Assembly: GCF_048773025.1 (NCBI RefSeq)
Contig: NC_133541.1
Span: 150,368,863 to 150,432,862 of the forward strand
DNA length: 64,000 nucleotides
Origin: Camelus bactrianus
Lineage: Eukaryota > Chordata > Mammalia > Artiodactyla > Camelidae
Reading direction: 5' to 3'
Part shown: positions 1-9,900 of the stretch, in pieces
Position numbering within the stretch: the stretch's first letter is position 1
Layout of the letters: the number at the start of each line of letters is the position of its first letter
Made by a program: the position numbers and the translations under genes
The notes under the pieces: generated by a model
The model's database searches: none
Told to the model about the DNA's origin: nothing
Seen by the model: the letters and a program-made list of their open reading frames with translations, nothing else

Positions 1-248
1 GACAAATATTAACTACAGAGTATTTAGCATGCGGATTACCGAAATTTCATCCACCATAAAAGGCATATGTACACCGAGAATCTAGTAATCTGGGTTCGCA
101 GGATTTTCCTAACGCCAGTTTCGAAAATCAGGCCGATTTCTCAGGAAAAATCTCTTGGAGTGATTTCTAACCAAGGGAAATGTAATTAATGTAAAATCCC
201 TGGCCGTGAAACTCCGTGTTCCGAAAATGTTACATGCATAAAGGATTC
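1..248 (+). repeat. Monomer 1 of HOR (248 bp), A/B hybrid
   Basis: The first 40 bases are A type (ATTAACTACAGAG). The middle is B type (GTACACCGAGAA, then CGAAAATCAGGC), as is the tail (GTGAAACTCCGTG). The following monomer 2 is A type, so by its body monomer 1 sits correctly as a B in the alternation. In every other copy this monomer begins at the copy start. It holds 10 internal CpGs plus one at the boundary. Confidence 0.85.
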
Positions 249-495
249 GACATCTATTCACTACAAATTTCTTAGCATGTGGATTACCGAACTGTCATCA
301 CAATATATTGAATAATGATTCTTAGAAGTATTTTCTCAGATTTTGAAGTGTTTTCTAAACGCCAGGTTCAAAAATGACGAAGTTTTCGCAGAAAAACTAT
401 CTCGGAGCGAGTTCTACCCAATAGAGAAGTCATTTACATAGTTTCAATCACCGTGAAATTCCACGTTCTGAATACGGTACATGCCTCACGGATTA
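249..495 (+). repeat. Monomer 2 of HOR (247 bp), A type
   Basis: A-type head (ATTCACTACA) and A-type body (TCTTAGAAGTATTTTCTCAG, CAAAAATGACGAAG). It is unusual at HOR positions 290-330, where the normally conserved CCATACAAGGCATATTGACA stretch is replaced by a more AT-rich sequence (ATATATTGAATAATGA). Confidence 0.85.
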
Positions 496-741
496 GAAAA
501 TGATTCTTTAATATGTTGTGAAAATATGGATTCCCGAACTTTCTTGCAACATAAATGCACATTTACACCTGCAAATATTTACTCCCTTTTTGCAGCTTTT
601 TCCAAACTTCAGATTTGATAATCATGCAATGTTCGCAGAAAAATTCTCTTCTAGCTCGTTCTACTCAATAGAATTGTAATTTACATAGTTTCATTACCGT
701 GAAATTTCGTTTTCCAAAAGCGCTACATGAATCATGGTTTA
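496..741 (+). repeat. Monomer 3 of HOR (246 bp), B type
   Basis: B-type head (GATTCTTTAATATGTTGTG) and body (TTTACACCTGCAAATATTTA, GATAATCATGCAATG). It contains the 11-bp dyad TGTAATTTACA at 675-685. Position 601 (T or A) and position 735 (T or C) in this monomer are block markers across the array. Confidence 0.85.
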
Positions 742-988
742 AAAAATAATTACTACACTGTTATTAACATGTGGATTACCGGACTTTCATTCACCAGTCA
801 AGGCATATTGACACTTAGAAGCATTTTCTCAAATTTCACAGGGTTCCCCTAATGGCAGTTTTCAAAATGAGGCACATTTCGCAGAAAAATTCTCTTCAAA
901 CGAGTTCTACCCAATAGACATGTAACTTCCATTTTTCCCTTCACTATGACATTCCATATTCTGAACACGTTTCATGCATCACGAGGTC
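742..988 (+). repeat. Monomer 4 of HOR (247 bp), A type
   Basis: A-type head (AATTACTACACTGTTATTAA, one base shorter than the norm) and body (TTGACACTTAGAAGCATTTT, CAAAATGAGGCAC). The tail is A type (ATGACATTCCATATTCTGAA). The dyad is degraded here (TGTAACTTCCA). Confidence 0.85.
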
Positions 989-1236
989 GACAAACATTCT
1001 TTAATGAGTGTGAGCATGTGGATTACCGAACTTTCATCCACCATACAAGGCATATTTACACCTAGAAGTAGTTATTCTGATTTTGCAGGTTTTTCCTAAC
1101 ATCCAGTTTCGAAAATCATGAAATTTTCAGAGAAACATTCAATTCAAGCGAGTTCTATCCAGTAGAATTGTTATTTTCAGAGCTTCACTCACCGAGACAT
1201 TCCGTGTTCCGAAAACGTTACATTCATCACTGCTTC
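989..1236 (+). repeat. Monomer 5 of HOR (248 bp), B type with A-like tail
   Basis: B-type head (ATTCTTTAATGAGTGTGAG) and body (TTTACACCTAGAAGTAG, CGAAAATCATGAAA), but an A-like tail (GAGACATTCCGTG). It is followed by another B monomer. The switch inside this monomer probably marks an old out-of-register exchange that created the B-B neighbour pair. Confidence 0.8.
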
Positions 1237-1482
1237 AACAAACATTATTTAATGACCGTTAGCATGTTGATTACCGATATTTCAACCACAATACAAGGCA
1301 TATTTACACCTAGAAACATTTACTTAGATTTCGCAGGTTTTCCTAATATCACTTACGAAAATCAGGCAGTTTTCGCAGAAAAATTCTCTTGGTGCATGTT
1401 CTATCCAATAGACATCTCATTTTTATAGATACCTACACCGTAACATTCCGTGTACCAAAAACGGTCCATGCACCACGGATTC
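1237..1482 (+). repeat. Monomer 6 of HOR (246 bp), B type
   Basis: B-type head (ATTATTTAATGACCGTTAG) and body (TTTACACCTAGAAACATTTA, CGAAAATCAGGCAG). The tail is mixed (GTAACATTCCGTG). It shares a 25-bp identical stretch with monomer 5 (ending CACCTAGAA), the site of the fusion in copy 18. The dyad is lost (CTCATTTTTATAG). Confidence 0.85.
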
Positions 1483-1727
1483 AACAAATATCACTGCTGA
1501 GTTCTTAGCATGTGAATTACACTTCTTTAATAACCCATTGAAACACATTGTCACCTTAAAGCATTTACTCAGATTTTGCAGCGTTTTCATAACAACAGTT
1601 TCCAAACTGAGGCAGATTTTTCAGTAAAATGCTCCTGGAGCGTGTTCTAACCAAGAGATATGTAATTTACATAGTTTGCCTCACCGTGACAGTCCATGTT
1701 CCGAACGCATTACACACATCACGATTT
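1483..1727 (+). repeat. Monomer 7 of HOR (245 bp), A type
   Basis: A-type head (ATATCACTGCTGAGTTCTTAG) and third block (CCAAACTGAGGCAG), with a tail carrying GTGACAGTCC. The normally conserved segment after the head is strongly diverged (CACTTCTTTAATAACCC in place of the usual GAACTTTCATCCACC). It contains a perfect 15-bp dyad at 1659-1673. Confidence 0.82.
1659..1673. other. 15-bp perfect dyad in monomer 7
   Basis: TATGTAATTTACATA: arms TATGTAA and TTACATA around a single central T. The same core (TGTAA, one base, TTACA) is intact in monomers 3 (675-685), 8 (1905-1919), 9 (2152-2164), 12 (2895-2907) and 13 (3144-3154), and recurs with the HOR period. It could be a protein-binding site or a short hairpin; no function is shown. 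Confidence 0.8.
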
Positions 1728-1974
1728 GACAAACATTCTTAATGAGTTGTGTACATGTGTATTACACAACTTTCATCCACCATACAAGGCATATTGACAC
1801 CTAGAAATATTAACACTGAGTTCGCAGATATTTCCTAATAGCAGTTTCGAAAATCAGGCAGTTTTCAAAGGAAAAAACTGTTGGAGCGTGTTCTACCCAA
1901 TAGATATGTAAATTACATAGATTCTCCCACTGTGAAATTACGTGTTTTGAACACGCTACATGCAGAAAAGTTTC
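1728..1974 (+). repeat. Monomer 8 of HOR (247 bp), B type
   Basis: B-type head (ATTCTTAATGAGTTGTGTAC) and third block (CGAAAATCAGGCAG), with B tail (GTGAAATTACGTG). The middle block is mixed (TTGACACCTAGAAATATTAA). It contains a 15-bp dyad at 1905-1919 and a small inverted repeat in the head (TGTGTATTACACA). Confidence 0.82.
1905..1919. other. 15-bp perfect dyad in monomer 8
   Basis: TATGTAAATTACATA has the same arms as the monomer 7 dyad, with A at the centre. The centre base varies between monomers (T, A or C) while the arms persist, as expected if symmetry matters, though common descent of the monomers explains much of it. Confidence 0.78.
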
Positions 1975-2220
1975 GACAAAAATACACTACTGGGTTGTTT
2001 GCATGTGGATTACAGGACTTTCTCACTATAGAAGGCATATAGATGCTTAGAAGCATTTTTTGTGATTTCACAGGGATTTCCAAACGCCAGTTTTGAAAAT
2101 GAGGCCGATTTCACAGCAAAAACCTCTTGGAGCGGGTTCTAAACAATAGATATGTAATTTACATGGATTCGCTCACCGTCAAATTCCGTCTTCCGAACAC
2201 GCTACATGCATCTCGGGTGC
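1975..2220 (+). repeat. Monomer 9 of HOR (246 bp), A type with B-like tail
   Basis: A-type head (ATACACTACTGGGTTGTTTG) and body (GATGCTTAGAAGCATTTTTT, GAAAATGAGGCCG). The tail is B-like (GTCAAATTCCGTC), and the next monomer is again A. This is the reciprocal phase slip to the one at monomers 5/6. It contains a 13-bp dyad at 2152-2164. Position 2217 (G or A) varies among copies. Confidence 0.8.
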
Positions 2221-2468
2221 GACAAATATTCACTACAGAGTTGTTAGCAAGTGGATTACAGCACTTTCATCCACCATACAAGGCTTGCTGACACTTTGAA
2301 GAATTTTCTCAGATTTCACACGTTAGTTTGAATGCCAGTTTTGAAAATGAGGCAGATTTGGCAGAAAAATGCTCTTGGAGCCATTTCTACCCAAAAGATA
2401 GGTAATTTCCCTACTTTCAATCACCGTGACATTCTGTGTTCTGAACACGTTACATGCACCACGGATTC
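2221..2468 (+). repeat. Monomer 10 of HOR (248 bp), A type
   Basis: A type throughout: head ATTCACTACAGAGTTGTTAG, body CTGACACTTTGAAGAATTTT and GAAAATGAGGCAG, tail GTGACATTCTGTG. The dyad is degraded (GGTAATTTCCC). Position 2273 (A or T) is a variant marker. Confidence 0.87.
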
Positions 2469-2715
2469 AACAAACATTCTTTTATGAGTTGTGTACATGT
2501 GTTTTAACGAACTTTAATCCACCTTACAGTGCATATTTATACATAGAAATTTTATTCTGATTTAGTAGTGTTCTCCTAATGTCAGTCTCTAAAATCATGC
2601 AGTTTCCACAGAAAAATCCTCTTGGAGCGAGTTCTACCCAATAGACATGCAATTTACATAGAATCCGTCATTGTGAAATTCCGTGTTCCGAAAAAGCTAC
2701 ATGCATCACGGATTC
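2469..2715 (+). repeat. Monomer 11 of HOR (247 bp), B type
   Basis: B type: head ATTCTTTTATGAGTTGTG, middle TTTATACATAGAAATTTTAT, third block TAAAATCATGCAG, tail GTGAAATTCCGTG. The dyad is one change away from intact (TGCAATTTACA). Confidence 0.87.
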
Positions 2716-2963
2716 AAAAAATATTCACTACAGAGTTGTTAGCATAAGGATTACCGAACTTTCATCCACCCTAAAAGCCATGTTGACAATTTGAAGCATT
2801 TTCTCACATTTCGAAAGTTTTTCCTAATGCCGGTATTGAAAAGGAGGCAGATTTGCCAGAAAACTTCTCGTGGAGCGAGTACTTCCCAATAGAAATGTAA
2901 TTTACATAGTTTCCCTCACAGTGACATTCCATTTTCTTCACACGCTTCATACATCAAGGTTTC
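2716..2963 (+). repeat. Monomer 12 of HOR (248 bp), A type
   Basis: A type: head ATTCACTACAGAGTTGTTAG, middle TTGACAATTTGAAGCATTTT, third block GAAAAGGAGGCAG, tail GTGACATTCC. Intact 13-bp dyad at 2895-2907, though copy 2 has a change inside it. Confidence 0.87.
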
Positions 2964-3211
2964 AACAAACTTTCTCGAATGAGTTGTGAACATGTAGATT
3001 ACAGAACTTTCATCCACCATACATGGCATATTTACAACTAGAAACATTTACTCTGAATTTGCAGCTTTTTCCTAATGCCAGTTTGGAAAATCAGGCCGTT
3101 TTCTCAGGGAAAAACTTTTGGAGCGAATTCTAACCAATAGGTGTGTAACTTACATAGATTCCATAGCCGGGATTGTCCATGATATGATCACACTGCATGC
3201 ATAACGCTTTC
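2964..3211 (+). repeat. Monomer 13 of HOR (248 bp), B type
   Basis: B type: head CTTTCTCGAATGAGTTGTG, middle TTTACAACTAGAAACATTTA, third block GAAAATCAGGCCG. The tail is diverged from all others (GGGATTGTCC, then GATATGATCACACTGCATGC). It holds several markers (3049, 3149, 3179, 3205). The dyad TGTAACTTACA at 3144-3154 keeps its arms in all copies; position 3149 is its centre base. Confidence 0.85.
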
Positions 3212-3454
3212 TAAAAATATTCACCACAGAATAGTTTGCATGTGGCTTTAAGATCTTGCATCACAATACAAGGCATATTGACACTTTGAAGAATTTTCTC
3301 TGATTTTGCAGAGATTTTCAAACACCAGGTTCAAAAATGAGGCAGAATTCTCAGAAAAACTCTTAGAGCAAATTCTACCCGAGACAAGTATTTTACATGG
3401 ATTCACTCACCGTGAAATTCTGTGTTCCGAAAACACTTCACGTATCTAGGATTC
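3212..3454 (+). repeat. Monomer 14 of HOR (243 bp, shortest), A type with B-like tail
   Basis: A-type head (ATTCACCACAGAATAGTTTG) and body (TTGACACTTTGAAGAATTTT, CAAAAATGAGGCAG), with a B-like tail (GGATTCACTCACCGTGAAATT). It is 3-5 bp shorter than the rest through small deletions, the clearest within CTACCCGAGACAAG where others read CTACCCAATAGACATG. Confidence 0.83.
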
Positions 3455-6400
3455 GACAAATATTAACTACAGAGTATTTAGCATGCGGATTACCGAAATT
3501 TCATCCACCATAAAAGGCATATGTACACCGAGAATCTAGTAATCTGGGTTCGCAGGATTTTCCTAACGCCAGTTTCGAAAATCAGGCCGATTTCTCAGGA
3601 AAAATCTCTTGGAGTGATTTCTAACCAAGGGAAATGTAATTTATGTAAAATCCCTGGCCGTGAAATTCCGTGTTCCGAACATGTTACATGCATAAAGGAT
3701 TCGACATCTATTCACTACAAATTTCTTAGCATGTGGATTACCGAACTGTCATCACAATATATTGAATAATGATTCTTAGAAGTATTTTCTCAGATTTTGA
3801 AGTGTTTTCTAAACGCCAGGTTCAAAAATGACGAAGTTTTCGCAGAAAAACTATCTCGGAGCGAGTTCTACCCAATAGAGAAGTCATTTACATAGTTTCA
3901 ATCACCGTGAAATTCCACGTTCTGAATACGGTACATGCCTCACGGATTAGAAAATGATTCTTTAATATGTTGTGAAAATATGGATTCCCGAACTTTCTTG
4001 CAACATAAATGCACATTTACACCTGCAAATATTTACTCCCTTTTTGCAGCTTTTTCCAAACTTCAGATTTGATAATCATGCAATGTTCGCAGAAAAATTC
4101 TCTTCTAGCTCGTTCTACTCAATAGAATTGTAATTTACATAGTTTCATTACCGTGAAATTTCGTTTTCCAAAAGCGCTACATGAATCATGGTTTAAAAAA
4201 TAATTACTACACTGTTATTAACATGTGGATTACCGGACTTTCATTCACCAGTCAAGGCATATTGACACTTAGAAGCATTTTCTCAAATTTCACAGGGTTC
4301 CCCTAATGGCAGTTTTCAAAATGAGGCACATTTCGCAGAAAAATTCTCTTCAAACGAGTTCTACCCAATAGACATGTAACTTCCATTTTTCCCTTCACTA
4401 TGACATTCCATATTCTGAACACGTTTCATGCATCACGAGGTCGACAAACATTCTTTAATGAGTGTGAGCATGTGGATTACCGAACTTTCATCCACCATAC
4501 AAGGCATATTTACACCTAGAAGTAGTTATTCTGATTTTGCAGGTTTTTCCTAACATCCAGTTTCGAAAATCATGAAATTTTCAGAGAAACATTCAATTCA
4601 AGCGAGTTCTATCCAGTAGAATTGTTATTTTCAGAGCTTCACTCACCGAGACATTCCGTGTTCCAAAAACGTTACATTCATCACTGCTTCAACAAACATT
4701 ATTTAATGACCGTTAGCATGTTGATTACCGATATTTCAACCACAATACAAGGCATATTTACACCTAGAAACATTTACTTAGATTTCGCAGGTTTTCCTAA
4801 TATCACTTACGAAAATCAGGCAGTTTTCGCAGAAAAATTCTCTTGGTGCATGTTCTATCCAATAGACATCTCATTTTTATAGATACCTACACCGTAACAT
4901 TCCGTGTACCAAAAACGGTCCATGCACCACGGATTCAACAAATATCACTGCTGAGTTCTTAGCATGTGAATTACACTTCTTTAATAACCCATTGAAACAC
5001 ATTGTCACCTTAAAGCATTTACTCAGATTTTGCAGCGTTTTCATAACAACAGTTTCCAAACTGAGGCAGATTTTTCAGTAAAATGCTCCTGGAGCGTGTT
5101 CTAACCAAGAGATATGTAATTTACATAGTTTGCCTCACCGTGACAGTCCATGTTCCGAACGCATTACACACATCACGATTTGACAAACATTCTTAATGAG
5201 TTGTGTACATGTGTATTACACAACTTTCATCCACCATACAAGGCATATTGACACCTAGAAATATTAACACTGAGTTCGCAGATATTTCCTAATAGCAGTT
5301 TCGAAAATCAGGCAGTTTTCAAAGGAAAAAACTGTTGGAGCGTGTTCTACCCAATAGATATGTAAATTACATAGATTCTCCCACTGTGAAATTACGTGTT
5401 TTGAACACGCTACATGCAGAAAAGTTTCGACAAAAATACACTACTGGGTTGTTTGCATGTGGATTACAGGACTTTCTCACTATAGAAGGCATATAGATGC
5501 TTAGAAGCATTTTTTGTGATTTCACAGGGATTTCCAAACGCCAGTTTTGAAAATGAGGCCGATTTCACAGCAAAAACCTCTTGGAGCGGGTTCTAAACAA
5601 TAGATATGTAATTTACATGGATTCGCTCACCGTCAAATTCCGTCTTCCGAACACGCTACATGCATCTCGGATGCGACAAATATTCACTACAGAGTTGTTA
5701 GCAAGTGGATTACAGCACTTTCATCCTCCATACAAGGCTTGCTGACACTTTGAAGAATTTTCTCAGATTTCACACGTTAGTTTGAATGCCAGTTTTGAAA
5801 ATGAGGCAGATTTGGCAGAAAAATGCTCTTGGAGCCATTTCTACCCAAAAGATAGGTAATTTCCCTACTTTCAATCACCGTGACATTCTGTGTTCTGAAC
5901 ACGTTACATGCACCACGGATTCAACAAACATTCTTTTATGAGTTGTGTACATGTGTTTTAACGAACTTTAATCCACCTTACAGTGCATATTTATACATAG
6001 AAATTTTATTCTGATTTAGTAGTGTTCTCCTAATGTCAGTCTCTAAAATCATGCAGTTTCCACAGAAAAATCCTCTTGGAGCGAGTTCTACCCAATAGAC
6101 ATGCAATTTACATAGAATCCGTCATTGTGAAATTCCGTGTTCCGAAAAAGCTACATGCATCACGGATTCAAAAAATATTCACTACAGAGTTGTTAGCATA
6201 AGGATTACTGAACTTTCATCCACCCTAAAAGCCATGTTGACAATTTGAAGCATTTTCTCACATTTCGAAAGTTTTTCCTAATGCCGGTATTGAAAAGGAG
6301 GCAGATTTGCCAGAAAACTTCTCGTGGAGCGAGTACTTCCCAATAGAAATGTAATTTATATAGTTTCCCTCACAGTGACATTCCATTTTCTTCACACGCT

Positions 6401-6908
6401 TCATACATCAAGGTTTCAACAAACTTTCTCGAATGAGTTGTGAACATGTAGATTACAGAACTTTCATCCACCATACATGGCATATTTACAACTAGAAACA
6501 TTTACTCTGAATTTGCAGCTTTTTCCTAATGCCAGTTTGGAAAATCAGGCCGTTTTCTCAGGGAAAAACTTTTGGAGCGAATTCTAACCAATAGGTGTGT
6601 AACTTACATAGATTCCATAGCCGGGATTGTCCGTGATATGATCACACTGCATGCATAACGCTTTCTAAAAATATTCACCACAGAATAGTTTGCATGTGGC
6701 TTTAAGATCTTGCATCACAATACAAGGCATATTGACACTTTGAAGAATTTTCTCTGATTTTGCAGAGATTTTCAAACACCAGGTTCAAAAATGAGGCAGA
6801 ATTCTCAGAAAAACTCTTAGAGCAAATTCTACCCGAGACAAGTATTTTACATGGATTCACTCACCGTGAAATTCTGTGTTCCGAAAACACTTCACGTATC
6901 TAGGATTC
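3455..6908 (+). repeat. HOR copy 2 (3,454 bp)
   Basis: This copy belongs to the first variant block: T101, T253, T601, T735, T3049, C3149. It differs from copy 1 at HOR positions 188, 212 and 226, and near 1210 (CCAAAAACG in place of CCGAAAACG). It has A at 2217, T at 2273, ACTG near 2750 in monomer 12, T in the monomer 12 dyad (ATTTATATAG), and G at 3179. Confidence 0.97.
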
Positions 6909-9900
6909 GACAAATATTAACTACAGAGTATTTAGCATGCGGATTACCGAAATTTCATCCACCATAAAAGGCATATGTACACCGAGAATCTAGTAATCTG
7001 GGTTCGCAGGATTTTCCTAACGCCAGTTTCGAAAATCAGGCCGATTTCTCAGGAAAAATCTCTTGGAGTGATTTCTAACCAAGGGAAATGTAATTTATGT
7101 AAAATCCCTGGCCGTGAAATTCCGTGTTCCGAACATGTTACATGCATAAAGGATTCGACATCTATTCACTACAAATTTCTTAGCATGTGGATTACCGAAC
7201 TGTCATCACAATATATTGAATAATGATTCTTAGAAGTATTTTCTCAGATTTTGAAGTGTTTTCTAAACGCCAGGTTCAAAAATGACGAAGTTTTCGCAGA
7301 AAAACTCTCTCGGAGCGAGTTCTACCCAATAGAGAAGTCATTTACATAGTTTCAATCACCGTGAAATTCCACGTTCTGAATACGGTACATGCCTCACGGA
7401 TTAGAAAATGATTCTTTAATATGTTGTGAAAATATGGATTCCCGAACTTTCTTGCAACATAAATGCACATTTACACCTGCAAATATTTACTCCCTTTTTG
7501 CAGCTTTTTCCAAACTTCAGATTTGATAATCATGCAATGTTCGCAGAAAAATTCTCTTCTAGCTCGTTCTACTCAATAGAATTGTAATTTACATAGTTTC
7601 ATTACCGTGAAATTTCGTTTTCCAAAAGCGCTACATGAATCATGGTTAAAAAATAATTACTACACTGTTATTAACATGTGGATTACCGGACTTTCATTCA
7701 CCAGTCAAGGCATATTGACACTTAGAAGCATTTTCTCAAATTTCACAGGGTTCCCCTAATGGCAGTTTTCAAAATGAGGCACATTTCGCAGAAAAATTCT
7801 CTTCAAACGAGTTCTACCCAATAGACATGTAACTTCCATTTTTCCCTTCACTATGACATTCCATATTCTGAACACGTTTCATGCATCACGAGGTCAACAA
7901 ACATTCTTTAATGAGTGTGAGCATGTGGATTACCGAACTTTCATCCACCATACAAGGCATATTTACACCTAGAAGTAGTTATTCTGATTTTGCAGGTTTT
8001 TCCTAACATCCAGTTTCGAAAATCATGAAATTTTCAGAGAAACATTCAATTCAAGCGAGTTCTATCCAGTAGAATTGTTATTTTCAGAGCTTCACTCACC
8101 GAGACATTCCGTGTTCCGAAAACGTTACATTCATCACTGCTTCAACAAACATTATTTAATGACCGTTAGCATGTTGATTACCGATATTTCAACCACAATA
8201 CAAGGCATATTTACACCTAGAAACATTTACTTAGATTTCGCAGGTTTTCCTAATATCACTTACGAAAATCAGGCAGTTTTCGCAGAAAAATTCTCTTGGT
8301 GCATGTTCTATCCAATAGACATCTCATTTTTATAGATACCTACACCGTAACATTCCGTGTACCAAAAACGGTCCATGCACCACGGATTCAACAAATATCA
8401 CTGCTGAGTTCTTAGCATGTGAATTACACTTCTTTAATAACCCATTGAAACACATTGTCACCTTAAAGCATTTACTCAGATTTTGCAGCGTTTTCATAAC
8501 AACAGTTTCCAAACTGAGGCAGATTTTTCAGTAAAATGCTCCTGGAGCGTGTTCTAACCAAGAGATATGTAATTTACATAGTTTGCCTCACCGTGACAGT
8601 CCATGTTCCGAACGCATTACACACATCACGATTTGACAAACATTCTTAATGAGTTGTGTACATGTGTATTACACAACTTTCATCCACCATACAAGGCATA
8701 TTGACACCTAGAAATATTAACACTGAGTTCGCAGATATTTCCTAATAGCAGTTTCGAAAATCAGGCAGTTTTCAAAGGAAAAAACTGTTGGAGCGTGTTC
8801 TACCCAATAGATATGTAAATTACATAGATTCTCCCACTGTGAAATTACGTGTTTTGAACACGCTACATGCAGAAAAGTTTCGACAAAAATACACTACTGG
8901 GTTGTTTGCATGTGGATTACAGGACTTTCTCACTATAGAAGGCATATAGATGCTTAGAAGCATTTTTTGTGATTTCACAGGGATTTCCAAACGCCAGTTT
9001 TGAAAATGAGGCCGATTTCACAGCAAAAACCTCTTGGAGCGGGTTCTAAACAATAGATATGTAATTTACATGGATTCGCTCACCGTCAAATTCCGTCTTC
9101 CGAACACGCTACATGCATCTCGGGTGCGACAAATATTCACTACAGAGTTGTTAGCAAGTGGATTACAGCACTTTCATCCTCCATACAAGGCTTGCTGACA
9201 CTTTGAAGAATTTTCTCAGATTTCACACGTTAGTTTGAATGCCAGTTTTGAAAATGAGGCAGATTTGGCAGAAAAATGCTCTTGGAGCCATTTCTACCCA
9301 AAAGATAGGTAATTTCCCTACTTTCAATCACCGTGACATTCTGTGTTCTGAACACGTTACATGCACCACGGATTCAACAAACATTCTTTTATGAGTTGTG
9401 TACATGTGTTTTAACGAACTTTAATCCACCTTACAGTGCATATTTATACATAGAAATTTTATTCTGATTTAGTAGTGTTCTCCTAATGTCAGTCTCTAAA
9501 ATCATGCAGTTTCCACAGAAAAATCCTCTTGGAGCGAGTTCTACCCAATAGACATGCAATTTACATAGAATCCGTCATTGTGAAATTCCGTGTTCCGAAA
9601 AAGCTACATGCATCACGGATTCAAAAAATATTCACTACAGAGTTGTTAGCATAAGGATTACCGAACTTTCATCCACCCTAAAAGCCATGTTGACAATTTG
9701 AAGCATTTTCTCACATTTCGAAAGTTTTTCCTAATGCCGGTATTGAAAAGGAGGCAGATTTGCCAGAAAACTTCTCGTGGAGCGAGTACTTCCCAATAGA
9801 AATGTAATTTACATAGTTTCCCTCACAGTGACATTCCATTTTCTTCACACGCTTCATACATCAAGGTTTCAACAAACTTTCTCGAATGAGTTGTGAACAT

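Larger units (their letters stand above)
1..3454 (+). repeat. HOR copy 1 (3,454 bp), used as reference
   Basis: This is the reference unit; HOR positions equal window coordinates here. It has three changes close together in monomer 1 that I see in no other copy: A at 188, C at 212 and A at 226. At the block-marker sites it carries T101, T253, T601, T735, T3049 and C3149, placing it with copies 2 and 3. It also has A3179, shared with copy 3, and A2273, shared with copies 11 and 13-18. Phase was set by the window start, so the unit boundaries are arbitrary. Confidence 0.97.

Noticed and set aside
1168-1428. An 86-codon open frame recurring in nearly every HOR copy (for example 1168-1428, 4622-4882, 8075-8335)
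   Set aside because: It lies in monomers 5 and 6 of a satellite and recurs only because the unit recurs. The equivalent position in the other monomers of the same HOR is not open. There is no recognisable domain or start context. Copy 18 alters it with the monomer fusion.
1423-1605. A 60-codon frame on the minus strand in every copy
   Set aside because: It lies wholly within satellite monomers 6 and 7, is short, and has no recognisable similarity. Identity between copies reflects DNA homogenisation, not protein constraint.
3521-3769. An 82-codon frame across monomers 1 and 2 in every copy except copy 1
   Set aside because: It is a chance frame in the satellite. It is closed in copy 1 by repeat variation, and its variants (positions 101 and 253) change amino acids freely along array blocks.
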